A stretch of 40,404 nucleotides of DNA from Gnetum montanum (GCA_015680685.1 MNCI01001992.1:121812-162215), one strand, 5' to 3'. Shown: positions 1 to 11,830, numbered from the stretch's first letter. The notes: a model not told the origin generated them from the letters alone. Numbers and translations: made by a program.

Positions 1-174
1 CTGGCCTCAAACCAACCACTTCCAGTGACTTCGTATCAATGCATTTGGTCAAACCATCCACTTGGATAACAAGGATGCATCTTCGAAGAGCCACTACCAT
101 TCCGACGAAACGAAGGAGAGAATGGGAAGCAAGAAGGGCCTTAGTTAGAGGGAACACTTTGGTTCCATAACGAG

Positions 175-382
175 TGCTGTAGCATAGTGGTCAAGACATT
201 CATATCTCAATTGAGAGGTTGTGAGATCAATTGCTACCTACTTTATGGGTGTGAGAGTAGTATAGTAGCCTTGTGATTGAACACTCTTATTTAGTGCATT
301 ACATCTACACTATTATAGTGAGGGGATTGTGCTACCAACCCTTATGCATGTTGCTTAAAAAGAAAGAAAGAAAGAAAGACAA
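175..382 (+). mobile_element. SINE-like repeat with tRNA-derived head
   Basis: A Pol III-type internal promoter is visible. A box A-like TAGCATAGTGG lies at 180-190. A T-arm/box B-like GAGATCAATTGC starts at 223, inside a context (GAGGTTGTGAG...) typical of a tRNA variable loop and T arm. The A-to-B spacing of about 43 nt is tRNA-like. A body of about 130 bp follows and ends in a short (AAAG)n tail at about 358-381, as many plant SINEs do. No clear target duplication was found. It is not a functional tRNA because no complete cloverleaf is present. A chance match is possible. Confidence 0.5.
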
Positions 383-1209
383 CAACAATAAGAAGAATAA
401 CAAAAAAATTCTCTTATTTTCTAGGTTTATAAATGACTCTTAGTTACAATGCATGGACATGCTTTAGCTAGAGCCTTGTATGATTTTAGAATATAATAAA
501 AAGTTAATGTTATTTTATACATTTTCTCTTTCTCTACTAACAATGAGGTGTTATCTTAGTAAGGTTTGATTCCAATGGGCATTGTTGACTTATATGCAAA
601 AAGATTTCATAAGAGAAATTTGAAACTAATGTGATAGATCCAAGAGTATCTTATTAGATGTATTTCAATATTTAGTTTTAATTCAAATATTTCTTTGCAT
701 GTTAAGCCATCAATATGTGGGTTATGAATCATATCTTTAGACATGTTTAAAGAAAAAGAGTTTCTTTAAAATTTTATCTTGAATGTGTTATTAGTTTTTG
801 AAAGTGGTTTTACTTTTGTATTGGATTGATAAATTTCCATTAATAAATATTAGATTCAATCTTCTTATTTGGTACAATGTTTTTTAATGTTATTAATTAC
901 TAGCTTTTAATTTAAATCTAGATTATTCAAGATTGCTTAAACCATGCTTCCATGGAGAGTTTTAGGTTAGAGGGACTTGAGATATGAAATGAAAGCACAA
1001 GGAGAATTACAAATTGGAGAATAATTATTAATATTTTAAGTTTTTTCCAATGAGAGGTGGCTTAACTACTTACCTCATTATTTTATAACAATTTTCAAGT
1101 AAGAGTTTTCTAGTTTGAATCACACTTTAGGCATTGTTATCTTCATCTATAATTTTTTAAATATATCATGTTATCTATATGACTTTACCAATGTCATTCC
1201 TAAGCCTGG
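383..1209. other. AT-rich stretch, nothing recognised
   Basis: About 830 bp of AT-rich sequence with stops in all frames and no recognisable protein motif, LTR end or structured repeat. The ATAAG at its right end is the left target duplication of the neighbouring solo LTR. Confidence 0.5.
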
Positions 1210-1214
1210 ATAAG

Positions 1215-2073
1215 TGATGAGTAGTGAGGTAACCCTATGCCCAACCATATGAATTACTAAGGATTTCACACGCAATCCAGTCGAATTCTGTGGACCTATA
1301 GTTCTCCAGTGCACTAATTCTCTAGGAAGTGAATGGGCGTTGAGAACATTTGTTGTCTTCCCAAGTACACTTGTGAATCTCAAGGATATGGTTTAAGTGT
1401 AATTGAGGTACATAATTTTTTTTATCATTTTTTAAGTTTTATAAATTTAATCACCTACAACAAGAATGAAAGGTAGAGTAATTTAAGATCTAGTTTATCT
1501 ACTACCTAACTAGCCTAACACAAGTGCCCGTTTCCACTTTCCAGATACATCCTAAACATGTATAGCAGTGCTGGGCTACCAAACGTTAAGTGTTTCTTGA
1601 TTACCAAGTGCTACACATATGCTCGAGGTGGTTGTGCTTGTGTTCATTACAACTAAAGATTAATTACTTAATTAAAGTGCATTAAAGTGAAGTGCATGAA
1701 TATCAAATGCATCAAGGAAACATTAATCTATTCTCAGTGTTGTAAGGATGATCAAAAGGGTGTATTTTTATTCTCATCACACTGCTATGCTTAGGTACAT
1801 TAGTGTTTAAACAAAGATCCATACACACTCAGACTCCTGCTGCAAGCACTCAGAAAATATTCTAACTCTGGAGAAAACAAACTACAAGAGCTTTGCTATG
1901 CTATGCAAAAAAAACTATGAAAAACTTATTGAAAATCATCAGCCTAAGCACTATATTTATAGATTGACATATACCTCATGATATTGGATATTCGACATTG
2001 TGTCCTGGGCTTTTACATTGGGTATTCGATGTTGAGGGTCCGATATTAAAGCCAGTCAAATAATGACTCATCA
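1215..2073 (-). mobile_element. Solo LTR, same family as the 13.3-kb element
   Basis: This 859-bp copy begins TGATGAGTAG and ends ATGACTCATCA on the plus strand, so it has TG...CA ends. It is flanked by the perfect 5-bp duplication ATAAG (1210-1214 and 2074-2078). The left 50 bp (CCCAACCATATGAAT...) and the middle (CAAGTG..., GGGCTACCAAACGTTAAG) are colinear with the LTRs at 26996-27919 and 39370-40271. Read on the minus strand, U3 carries GATATT/AATATC motifs and a TATAAATA box near 1960. No internal region is present, so this is a solo LTR left by LTR-LTR recombination. Confidence 0.85.
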
Positions 2074-2078
2074 ATAAG

Positions 2079-4029
2079 AAAGTAGAAGGGTTAGCATTAG
2101 TTTAACAATTAATTGTAAACCATGTGTAACAACATTGCCTCGACATTGTCGAGCACCCCTAGAAATTCCCTTAGATCCAATGGACCTAGGGAAAAAGACC
2201 ATGAGATTATGCCTTCAAGGAAGCATTGCTACCACTTCAATAAGGTAGAAGGAAGCATGCAATGCATCAACTTTGTATAGAGTGAGAATACACCTCTAGA
2301 AGAACTTCTTAACTCTGAACAAGGACTAGCAAATAAGTACACAAAAAATCCTATAGATATCTTTGATAGGAGGATGATGATGTATTCATAAGAGGTGCCT
2401 CATCCTTAGATCCCTCATGATCTAGTACATGGTTTGATAAGGCACTACACTAGGACTATTCAATCCAAGCTACCTACTATTAGCACATTTTGGCCATTTT
2501 ATGGAGTAGGAATATGAAATCAATAGATATAAAAAATAATATATAAGAATAAAAAGATATGCATTTGAAGACCATAAGTAATGTTGCCTATCTAAGTTTT
2601 TGGAAAATGATCTATTTAGTGTTGTTTTTAAAATGTGGTTGTTATATTCACATGGAGTTGTATTTGGAAGTATGAGATGAATTATTTCTTAGTTCTCGGT
2701 ATCTTTGGACTGTTGAGTTATACACAGGCAAGAAATATTCTTTTTTTCTTGAAGTTAAATTTGGCATTCAAAGTAATCTTGTTATAAAGTCCTTATGTTT
2801 AAGATGTTGGTGGAAATAATCAATTTGAAATAAGCATTTAGAAAAAAACCCATGGCTAGGATATCAACAATTTGACAAGTTCAAAGTTGAGAAATGTAGT
2901 ACAACGTTATCGAGAGAAATCCTTTGTGATTAATTGTTGAATTTCTGCTTTGGAAAGTGAAAAAGATAATTGAAACTAGAAAATAGTGAAGCTATGCTAT
3001 TGATTCATAAAATCATATCCAAAGTTATTGAAACAACAAAAAATTAGGAGTTAATGTTAACAAATAAAAATCTTTGCTCCAACAAGAGTAGAAATAATTA
3101 ATGCAACTCATCATTTGAACCATTGCATCATCAAGAGGATTTATGTTGCTTGAGAAATGACATTTGCTCAAGCGAAAAATAATGAATTTTTACTAGTAAT
3201 ACCGCATCATGGCTTTTCTATACACAACCATCAGAACTAACGAATTTCTCACTTACCTACATGCTGAAAATTTAATAGTGACAATTATAATTTTCAATTA
3301 AAAATAGACAACTCTAACATGTGGTAGTGTTGGTAGCATAGCCAGGTTAAATCCAAAAAAACATAGAAAGGTGATTCAATGCTCAATGGAAGTTAGCCTA
3401 GAGAGGGGCAATTGCAAACCCTAAAAAATAATTTGAAATTACCAAACAAGTGAAGTAGGCAATTCCAATCCCAATGTCGATGGCAACAGTAGAGGCGGCG
3501 TTGACACGGGAGACCATGATGGTTGGAGACGTGGCTTCTTCCAACAATGATGAAGATGGAAGTGCTAGTAGTTACAGGATAGAGACAAGTCAATAGGTGG
3601 AGCTTGAGATATTTTAAAACAACTCTACAATTACTAGAACATGCAACAACACACCAAGGATGCAAGATGAGGCTATGATCTTAACACATGCTTGCTCATC
3701 ATGGTGACACCACTCTTGCATCGAATACATGCTAACAAGCAATGTGGCAGTGAAAGTAACAAGGCAGTGGCAACACACTCTCATGCCAAAACTACATTAG
3801 AAAAATCACATTTCATATTGCAAGCTTGAATGAAGCATTATTAAAAACATTACATATATTATGGTGGCCATAAGTTATAATATAATTTTTAAAGGGTAAC
3901 ACATGTACATGTGGCAATGGTTATAATTTAAAATGGAAAATCTATGGATATTTATTTAATCTAAGCTAATTTTCACATAAAGGTTGTATGAAAACCCAAC
4001 TAAATTTCCTCAATGTTTGCATATGAAAG
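2079..4029. other. AT-rich region without identifiable gene
   Basis: About 1.9 kb. The longest open frame (3393-3665, minus, 90 codons) has no recognisable domain and sits in degenerate sequence. No LTR ends, PBS or catalytic motif was found. The last few hundred bases may belong to the 5' part of the LTR-B copy that follows, whose start I could not fix. Confidence 0.4.
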
Positions 4030-5410
4030 GATGTTAGCTATTTGTAACATGTATTTCTCCAAATTTTTGTAACTTCCTATGGTGACTTTTATGATATTTG
4101 TTACTAAGGAAACACTTAGAAACCATAGCTCAAATTTCTCATAATCCCCATGGAAGCTTTAAATCCCAAGGTAGTTATAAATTTATACTTATAAGATATT
4201 TTCATGACCCTTAACTTCTCATGATTATTGTAACTACCTTAAGGTCACTATAAAAGGACATTCAAAACTAGAAATGATGGGAATTTCTTTTGGGAAGATT
4301 TTGGAAAAAGACAATTAAAGATTACTTGTAAGATGGCTTTCTAAAGACATCAATTTGGCTACTTTCTTTTAATCCTATGAGTTTATTCCTTCCCATTTTG
4401 TTTTAGTTACTTAGCTAATGGTTTAGATAATATTGTGCTTGGCATTTAATTTTGGGATTTTTCCTAGGTTGCTTTCATAGCTTTGTTTTGCATAATATTA
4501 GACTCCTATTAAGATTTTCCAGAGAAAAGCTTATGTTTTAAAAAAGCCTTAAGAGCACTTTAATAGTAATGTCTTAATGAAATTTTCTATTTTAAGCATA
4601 GAGAATCTAGAAACATATTTGTTATTTTGAGATGATTGAACTAGCTTCATTGTTTTTAAAGTGTATTGCCTTGATATTTCAATCAAGAAATTGTCAATCT
4701 TTTTGAAAGCTTTATTGAATGAAATCTTTGACAACTATTAACTAGCCAAAATAGAGATGTACTTTGTCATTTACACAATGATTTTTGGTAGTATAATAAG
4801 ATTTTCTTTATGAAATTGCTTGTTAAGCTCAGAAAGTTTGAACAATTCATAGTTATTGAATTAGGAATAGCTTTATTGTGAAGTGTTTCCTCATGTCAAT
4901 TTATCTTTCTTAAATATTTGAGATTTCATGCAATTCTACTTTCTTTTCTTTCTCTCTTTAAGTCCATTGAATCTTGCTCTATTTCTAGTTTTCTTGTGGA
5001 ACTTTCTCTTTGGGGAAAATTAGGAGTAGATTGATAGAATTGTGCTTAAATGTTTTTGTAAAATTTTATTTGTTACAAGTAACATGCTATAGGAACCGTA
5101 TAGACTAAGTGATTGGAAAAAATAGGAATCTCCAACAACTCATAGTATTTGACAAAGTTAGCTAAATTTATTTTATGATAGCCAATTATAGTTTAATACA
5201 CAACCCAACCATTTCAACATTCACAACAAACACATACTCAAGATTATTTCTTTTCATAACTACTAAGTCTATTTGGAGGTAGCTAGGCCTTGGTATTGCT
5301 AGAGACTAGCAAGCACCTAAACCTTGTTTGAAGAACACCTTTGATCCCGTGATCCCTAGTCATGAGATTGTGAGGTTTCCAATGTTGGTGGTCTTAAACA
5401 TTTACCAACA
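4030..5410 (+). repeat. LTR-B copy 1 (plus orientation)
   Basis: A long repeat that is the reverse complement, end to end, of 17741-19145. Shared blocks include CTTGTAAGATGGCTT near 4330, GGCATTTAATTTTGGGATTT near 4441, AATTGCTTGTTAAGCTC near 4813 and the terminal CCAACA at 5405-5410. A TATA box (TATAAAAG, 4249-4256) has the sense of a plus-strand LTR and would give a short U3 and an R-U5 of about 1.1 kb. No PBS follows the CCAACA end, so it is probably a solo LTR or a truncated element. The exact 5' boundary is unclear and may be further left. Confidence 0.65.
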
Positions 5411-5479
5411 CTTGCATATTTATGAATAACAAAAAATGAAGGTTTATGTAGTTCTATGTGTATGGGTAAGATGAGGAAG

Positions 5480-6909
5480 ACTAATAGAGAAAATAATAGG
5501 ATGGAGTCCTATTGGTTACTTGGTACCACCAAGCTGAAAGAAATTATGGTACTTAGACTAGTCTTTTGGTGGCCTTCTTGGTTGCCCATCATTATTGAAT
5601 GTATTTTCCCCATCATTGTTGAATATCTAGTTAGGGCTCATGTTCTTTCTTCCATTACTATCTTCATTGTTTGATGATGAACTTGCTATAGTTTGGTTTA
5701 CCTAACCAGTGTTTTGGGTAGACTTGTCTTTACCTACTACTTTATTTAGTTTATTTTTGAAGTTAACCCACTTTGAACCATTGTGTTAAATGACCATCTC
5801 CTCAATATGTTTGGCATAGGTGATTTCATGATGTAGGCTAAGTGGCCTAGGATAGACCAACTTTCCTCTAATATATTCATTCATGGCTCCCTCAAAAATT
5901 TCTAGCAGCTAGTCATTAGGTAATTGATCTGTAAGCTTCATGGTCACTAATATCCACCTAGAGATGAACTTGGACTTAGGCTCATTGTGGGCTTGTTTGA
6001 TGTCTAAGAGCTTTTGTAAAGTAGTACCTTTAGTGATATTGTACTTAAGCCTCTCCATGAAGGTAGTGAAGAGTTCTAAGAAGGTGATAGATTTGTGGGT
6101 GAGCGATCTATACTAATCAAGTGCCTTTCCAATTAATGAGTTGGAAAATATTTTGAGAATGGTGTAGGGATAATTGGGAAACAACATGCATTTATTGTAA
6201 AAGGTAATGACTTGATTTTTAGGATCAAATATTCTATTATACTTAGTGAAGTTTGGAAATAGGTCTTTGTTGTGAACTTGAGTAGGAAAAATCAAAGGAT
6301 TGATGGAATCAATGAGAATATTAGCAATGGAGACTAGAGAACTACCCTCATGAAGTGTTGTGGCTTATTGCATTTGGTCTTCATTCATTTGAAGCCTAGA
6401 TTTGAGATCTTGTAGCAAAAGCATTAATTCAATAAAAAAACACTAGGAGTTGATAGAACTATAGGATTATCCAAAATAGGATTGTGAAAGGGTAAATATG
6501 GTTGTGGTGGTATAATGGTTGGCATATGAATTTGAGGTGTAGTATATTGGGAAACATGTTGCATCGATGGCATAAATGTTAATTACACTTGCATTGATTG
6601 AGTTTGTGGCATATGTTATATTAATTTAAAAGCGTTTAACATTAAATTGAGCTTTGGAAGATGGGATGAAGGATTGATAGCATTCGTATTTGGAAAGAGA
6701 CTATATATGGATGGCATACTAGTTACTAGTGGGATTATAACAATGGGGTTAATTGAAGTAGATACTGAGATAGAAATATTTTGTAGTTCAGGCATTGAAA
6801 AATGGTTTGAGAATCCAATGAGGTTCGCATAGTATATGATTGAGGTGTTTAATGGATGAAAAGGATTTTTAGGAAGAGTAACATAAGAAGGCTCTTCCTC
6901 GTTATCATA
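5480..6909 (-). pseudogene. Decayed Gag of an old Ty3/Gypsy element (C-terminal part)
   Basis: Read on the minus strand from 6909 down, the frames give a Gag-like polypeptide broken by stops. The recognisable core lies at about 6295-5800. It contains FTKYNRIFDPKNQVITFYNK, a stretch ending LIGKALD, then YNITKGTTLQKLLDIKQAHN followed by EPKSKFISRW. This is the order seen in plant Retrotrans_gag domains (substrate-capsid fold, DP...H..., Q..NEPL..F..RF). A Ser/Asn-rich tail runs to about 5480. Gag would form the virus-like particle. The reading is interrupted at 6909 by the element at 6910-15712 and continues at 15713. No protease or polymerase follows; LTR-B copy 1 lies directly beyond. The type resembles Tat-lineage Gag, with moderate certainty. 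Confidence 0.65.
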
Positions 6910-7801
6910 TGAGAAATCATAATTCATCAGGCTATGATATCGGACCCCCGATATTGAAGCCTCAATATCAAGTACACAATATCGCAGCCAAGTTGCAATA
7001 TCGGATACGTGATATCGCAACTCCTATGTGGACCTATAAATACACATGTAGGATCACAGGAAAGGAGTCAGTTTTTTAGTAGTTTTTGGTAAGTTTTAGG
7101 AGTCAATTTAGTTAGAGTCTTTTTGTTATTTTTTCTTCTCAACCCTTTCTCCTAGTGCATGCCCGTAGTGTGATGATTGTAATTGTATGGCATCCTTTAT
7201 TTGAGTGTGACATACCTGGACATGCACATGACCGGAAATAAAGATCAAGATTACTTCATCATTGTAGCACACTTAGTTTAATTATTTAATTATTGTTTCT
7301 GTAGTTAATATCTCTTCACCCTAAACTCCTTAAACACGGAATGAGTATGACTTGATCATGAGCATCTACATGTGACTACTTAGTATCCCAGTAGCGTACT
7401 CAGGCCATGCGCTTGGTAATCCTAGTGGTATTCATGCACGAGGCGTAAGATGTGTATGGATGATTAAGGATCGGATGCTCATCGCACTTAGACTAGTTTA
7501 GACTCTCTTCCCCTATCTCCTCTTAGCTTAGCTCTCTCTCTCCCTTTTCCTCTTAGCTTAGTTAAATTTATTTCCCATTACCTTCAGGAGTAGCATTAGT
7601 TTAGGAACATATCATACACCTCAATCTGGACTAAACCATATGTGACCAAGCAATTACTAGTCCAAGTGGGAAGACAACGAACTACGATCAATGAGTAACT
7701 ATTTGGATACCACAACTAGCTCATCTGTAGAGTTCAACCAGATCATGCGTGAAACACTCGTATTCGTATGGTTGAGTATAAGGGAACCTTGCCACTCATC
7801 A
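6910..7801 (+). repeat. 5' LTR of the gag/3'ORF element
   Basis: Starts TGAGAAATCATAATTC (the first bases differ from the 3' copy by G/T) and ends CACTCATCA directly before the PBS. U3 has a cluster of GATATC/GATATT/AATATC motifs between about 6935 and 7020, then a TATA box (CTATAAATACAC) at about 7032. It aligns over its whole length with 14837-15712. Differences are frequent and many are C/T or G/A, so the insertion is old. Confidence 0.9.
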
Positions 7802-7802
7802 T

Positions 7803-7821
7803 TGGCACCATTACTGGGGAC
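7803..7821 (+). promoter_or_regulatory. Primer-binding site, tRNA-Asp type
   Basis: TGGCACCATTACTGGGGAC begins 1 nt after the LTR end. It is a mutated form of the plant tRNA-Asp complement TGGCGCCGTTGCCGGGGAC, and the differences are mostly G-to-A. This primer is common in Athila-type elements (established knowledge). It fixes both the LTR boundary and the element's plus orientation. Confidence 0.8.
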
Positions 7822-7936
7822 GGTCCTAGTTATTTAGATTAGTTACATCATACAAGATCACTGTAACAAAGTATTCACAATACATCTTTTAGAAAAGAAA
7901 TTAATTTCAATTAAGTCATACAAAAATTCACACATT

Positions 7937-9945
7937 ATGTATCTCTCACAAGATTATGATAATGAAACAACTAGTAGGGAAATTCATTGGAGAACCAACG
8001 AATTATATGATGAAGAAGATGAAGTTTGGAGTACCCAATTTGATGTAGGGGTTTCCTATGAACATAAACAAAGACAACATTGTCCCCACTCACAAATGCA
8101 TAACCTACCTAGTGACAATGAACATCTACTGACCACTACAAGCCTAATGCAAATACAAGAGGCTATTCGAATATCCCATAGGCATTGCAAGGAAAGCCAT
8201 CTACCTAGGCTTGATTTAAACAACTTTTTCAAGTTTTTAGAAGGCTATGATTTAGATTTGCAACATCATCTACATGTGTGTGGAACAACATTGATAATGG
8301 ATGGAAAAAACATAAGCTCTTTCCTTCGACACTCGTTGGCCAAGAAAAAGTATGGTATAGGTCGTTAAAACCAAAATCAATCCAACATTGGCCAACAATG
8401 GTAGAACTCTTTACTGAACAATATCAAACCTATGCAAGAGTGTCAACCTTGAGGAGACAAATCCAAGAGTGGAAACAAGTGCAACATGAACCCTTGGACA
8501 TGGCCTTAGAAAGATATCATGCACTGTTAAACAACTACCTAGGCCATGGGTTCTTTGAGGAAAGGCTAATGTACCATATCATAGATGGGCTTTGTAATGA
8601 AACAAGGGAGACCCTAGGGATGTATGCCTGAGGTCAACTATATGAACTTTGAACCCATCAAGTCCAAAAGCTTATTAAGTAGGTAGCAAAAGAAGAAGGA
8701 GAAATGGATAAGTGGGAGAATGTTGAAAAATATTAACAAGCCCAAAACCTTAAATCAATAAGGGTCCATGATAGTGAAGAGGAGAAATCAACTCACCACA
8801 AGGAGGTGGAACGATCTTTGCCAGTACTACAATCATTGGATGAAGTTGAGGCAAAGATCAATAAGATGATGGAATGGATGCATAAAAAATGTGGAGAATA
8901 TGCCAACATTATTAGAGGTAGAGTCATGACGAACCAAGAAATAGGACAAAACACCCTTAGACAATCGGAAAGAAGGGTAGAAGACAATAAGAGCTCAATT
9001 GCCAATCATACATATTAATGCAACATTTGCCTGTACGATCACCCCAGGGGCCAATGTCCAATCTTGTCACATTTACATGAGCATTGGGAAAGAATGTTAC
9101 ATCTAGAGTTTGTATAAAAATACTATGTTTAATCACAGTGGCAACAAGCCTAGTCGTGGGGGAGGCCACTCCCAAACTGGTTATACCATCCATACCATCC
9201 GAATCTAAATGCTTATCAAGTTCAACATCCTATTTCCCCAACTAGGTCAACATCCTCTATCTCACCACATTATTATTATTCTCCTCAATATTATCAACTC
9301 GTATCCTCACCAACAGGACCAACACCTTGGGTACCTTACACTTCTCCTCAATTTCAAAATTCTCATCCTTCACCTCCTTCTATATCACCACAAAGTGTTC
9401 CAGAGGGGTTTGCACCACAGCACCAACCCACGAATCTTACTTGTGCTAATACTAACAACAGTAGTGGGGAATCTCCTCAATACAGAAGACATCCCTTCTT
9501 TAGGCATGATTGTAAGAAGGGACAACACAATTTTGAGCCCACTGCACCTTCCAACTCAACACAAGTCCAACATTGTGGTGCAGCTCCCTCCTTGAACCCA
9601 ACTCCTCATGTTACTTTCTCTAGGCCACCAACTACTACCCCAACAACCATGGGCCCCAATGAATATAACCACTGAGTGAGATAGATTGATCCTTGCATAC
9701 CATCTTACGGTCAAGGGTGTCATTGTGGGTCAACCACTCATCAATTAACTACATCTTATGCTTACTATAATCAAGTGTGTGAACCCCAATGGGGTAAGTA
9801 TGAGTGGGTCCCAATATTTCCAACATGCAAGGATCCCAATCTTTCATTTATTAATTCTAGCCATACTCAACTATTTAGTTATGGGGGTATCCCCTGTTCT
9901 AACAACAATAGAATTAATAAATGTTTTCATTTTCTTTAAATTTTA
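7937..9945 (+). pseudogene. Gag of the non-autonomous element (frameshifted)
   Basis: Structural capsid protein of a retrotransposon particle. A first open segment (7937-8368) is followed by a -1/+1 type shift into the frame of 8278-8631. That frame carries KLFPSTLVGQEKVWYRSL, then FTEQYQTYARVSTLRRQIQE and WKQVQHEPLDMALERY, the hallmark order of plant Gag capsid domains. The same motifs occur in the minus-strand element (KLFPRTLIKEAESWYQSL at about 38180; YQTYSRV...LRRQIQGWKQ at about 38050). A charged, probably helical linker and a zinc knuckle follow (9019-9057), then a Pro/Ser/Gln-rich tail to a stop near 9945. Several stops (for example after GMYA at 8631) make it non-functional. The start at 7937 is 135 nt after the LTR, a plausible leader length. 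No protease follows. Confidence 0.75.
9019..9057 (+). other. Gag zinc knuckle (C-X2-C-X3-H-X4-C)
   Basis: Thirteen codons read CNICLYDHPRGQC, a Cys-His cluster in the Gag frame. Spacing C-X2-C-X3-H-X4-C is one residue shorter before His than a classical CCHC knuckle and is the form seen in Athila-type Gag (established knowledge). The counterpart in the minus-strand element lies at 37460-37425. Confidence 0.65.
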
Positions 9946-11239
9946 CAATTTTTTATTTTCTAGTTTTTCATCTTTCAGTTTATTATTTTATATTTTTGTC
10001 TTTTTGTCTTTTTATGAGTAATATCATCTATGAATAAAACACTCATGGCTCACTGGTTGAGGTGTTGTTCTATGCTATCAAATCTCAGGTGATTAATTGT
10101 TTGGATAGTGATCCACAACATTTACTCCTCCATTCTATTAATAAGAGGTTCCACTTTGGGTACAATGATATCCATAATCATTAAAACTTAAAGTAATTTC
10201 ATGCTCATTATGCCCAGAGTGAAGAATGATGGACCAAGAAGGAATGGCCAGGGTGTGACATCAAGGGGACTTGTGGATTATCTTTGGTGGCATCTATAAG
10301 AGTTATCATGTAGCTTGGTTGTACTAAGATCCTTGTAGATCTAACAAAAAATGAGAGTAAGAGTAATCAAAAGGCACTCAACTAGAAAATAATAATGCTA
10401 TTCTAGGGGGTTCCACTGGATAGACATGCACCCATGCCCAAAGGTGGGTGGCTTCTTTGAATTAATAAATAATCCAGAAAAAAAACATGTGTGCCACAAA
10501 GAAAAAATCACTCCTCCCTTGGATGAAATGCCAAGTGATCGTACGCCTTGCTGTCATGGTGCTCTTATGGTTGTCCATCATGGGAATAAGCAATGTGATG
10601 TAATTAATCAAAGGAATGGACTTGGTCCTAATTCTGGAGTGACGGGCAAATGACACACTAATCATCCCTCACATGTAGGATTCATTGTGCCCTGAGTCTG
10701 TTACCTCATGTCCCAATCTCTGCAATCCCTTCTATGATTCACCTCATCTCATTGTTCATGTAATTGTGACTTGTGATTCAGGTAGCATGGGATTCATATC
10801 TCATCGTGGCGATATCTACATGTGTGTGTTTTGTGAGATTGGTGTGGATTACATTTAATCCTTCTAGTGCCTATGTACATTTTAAGGTGTGGTTATGCAA
10901 GGGCACTATAGGTTGGAACCTACTTTGGAGAGGACCCACTTGCATAACCCTTGTAATTTGCACTCGTAACACATCTCCTGCACATCATTTAATACCCTCC
11001 AAGTATTACCAACGTTCTTCTTTTCCTTATCATCCTTTTGGTTCAAATGTTCCTATGAGCTAACACATGTCCTTTTTCCTCCTACTCTTCATGATTTTCA
11101 TTATCATATTTTACACCATTATACTCTTTGTGCCCTCAGGACTAGTTTTTATTACCCTAAACGCCTTTACATTGACCTACACGTCCTTAGTTTATACCTT
11201 GGAGCTTCAAAAAATTTGTAAATTTTTTAAGTACCCTAT
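9946..11239. other. Noncoding spacer where pol would be expected
   Basis: About 1.3 kb between the end of gag and the U3-like module. I looked for protease, reverse transcriptase, RNase H and integrase signatures on both strands and saw none. It holds a T-rich stretch near 9925-10015 and a tRNA-like SINE head at about 10046-10100. A 75-codon open frame at 10426-10653 has no recognised domain. In the minus-strand relative, about 3.6 kb of pol occupies the equivalent place. Confidence 0.6.
10046..10105 (+). mobile_element. Possible SINE head (tRNA-like) inside the spacer
   Basis: Box A-like TGGCTCACTGG at 10046-10056 is followed 40 nt later by a box B-like CAGGTGATTAATTG at about 10086. The intervening sequence has tRNA-like spacing. 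No A-rich tail or target duplication was recognised, so the 3' limit is unknown and only the head is annotated. Confidence 0.35.
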
Positions 11240-11253
11240 TTTCGATAGGACCC

Positions 11254-11330
11254 GATATTGGGTCAGAGGCGATATTGGGTCCTCGCTAGTAGGTACACGA
11301 TATCGTGTCCTTAAAATCTATATATATGGA
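11254..11330 (+). promoter_or_regulatory. Internal U3-like module with TATA box
   Basis: Two copies of GATATTGGGTC (11254-11264 and 11271-11281), then the perfect palindrome ACACGATATCGTGT (11295-11308), then CTATATATATGGA (about 11318-11330). The same words occur in this element's own LTR U3 (for example GGTACATGATATCGTAG near 14899 and GCGATATTGGATACATG near 14921), also just before a TATA box. It sits 500 bp upstream of the 3' ORF start. The function as a promoter is inferred from this resemblance. Confidence 0.5.
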
Positions 11331-11353
11331 CCCCCCCCCCCCCCCCCCCCCNC
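11331..11353. repeat. Poly-C run with an unresolved base
   Basis: Twenty-one C residues, then N at 11352 and another C. The true length is uncertain because such homopolymers are often mis-sequenced or used as a gap patch. It follows the TATA-like motif directly, so the sequence around a possible transcription start is unreliable here. Confidence 0.9.
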
Positions 11354-11830
11354 ATCATTTGCAACTGTTCACATGGGAGGAGTTTTTCAAATTTTCTTCT
11401 ATGACTTGCAATTGCACATCTCTTGTTTTGATCACCATAACTCGCTCACTAGTGCTTCGATTTTCATTCCATTTGAACCTACTTAAACCTGGAGTGTTCA
11501 GCTTAGTCATGGGGGTGGGGTACACATCAAATTGAGTATAATTTTTTTGAAATTCGTCATCGCTCGAAGGACACTATCAAGGGTAATTAATTATAAAAAT
11601 AATAAACATGTGCCAAAAACAATTTCATCTCCTTACCTATACCGGGAAATTAAACTCTGAAGCCACCTAAGAAAAAGGGATCAAATATTGAAATCTTTTG
11701 GGGACATTTTCTTAAAAATTCCTTACTTTAAAATCACATGAAATTAGAACAAATTCATTAAGGTAGGAAGTAAGGTATAACTTAACTTTGGTAAGCAACC
11801 TTACTAATGATTGGCCCCATGTGATTGCAC

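Noticed and set aside
9209-9595. 128-codon plus-strand open frame rich in Leu, Ile and His
   Set aside because: It is an alternative frame of the Pro/Ser/Gln-rich Gag tail; the Gag frame explains the base composition.
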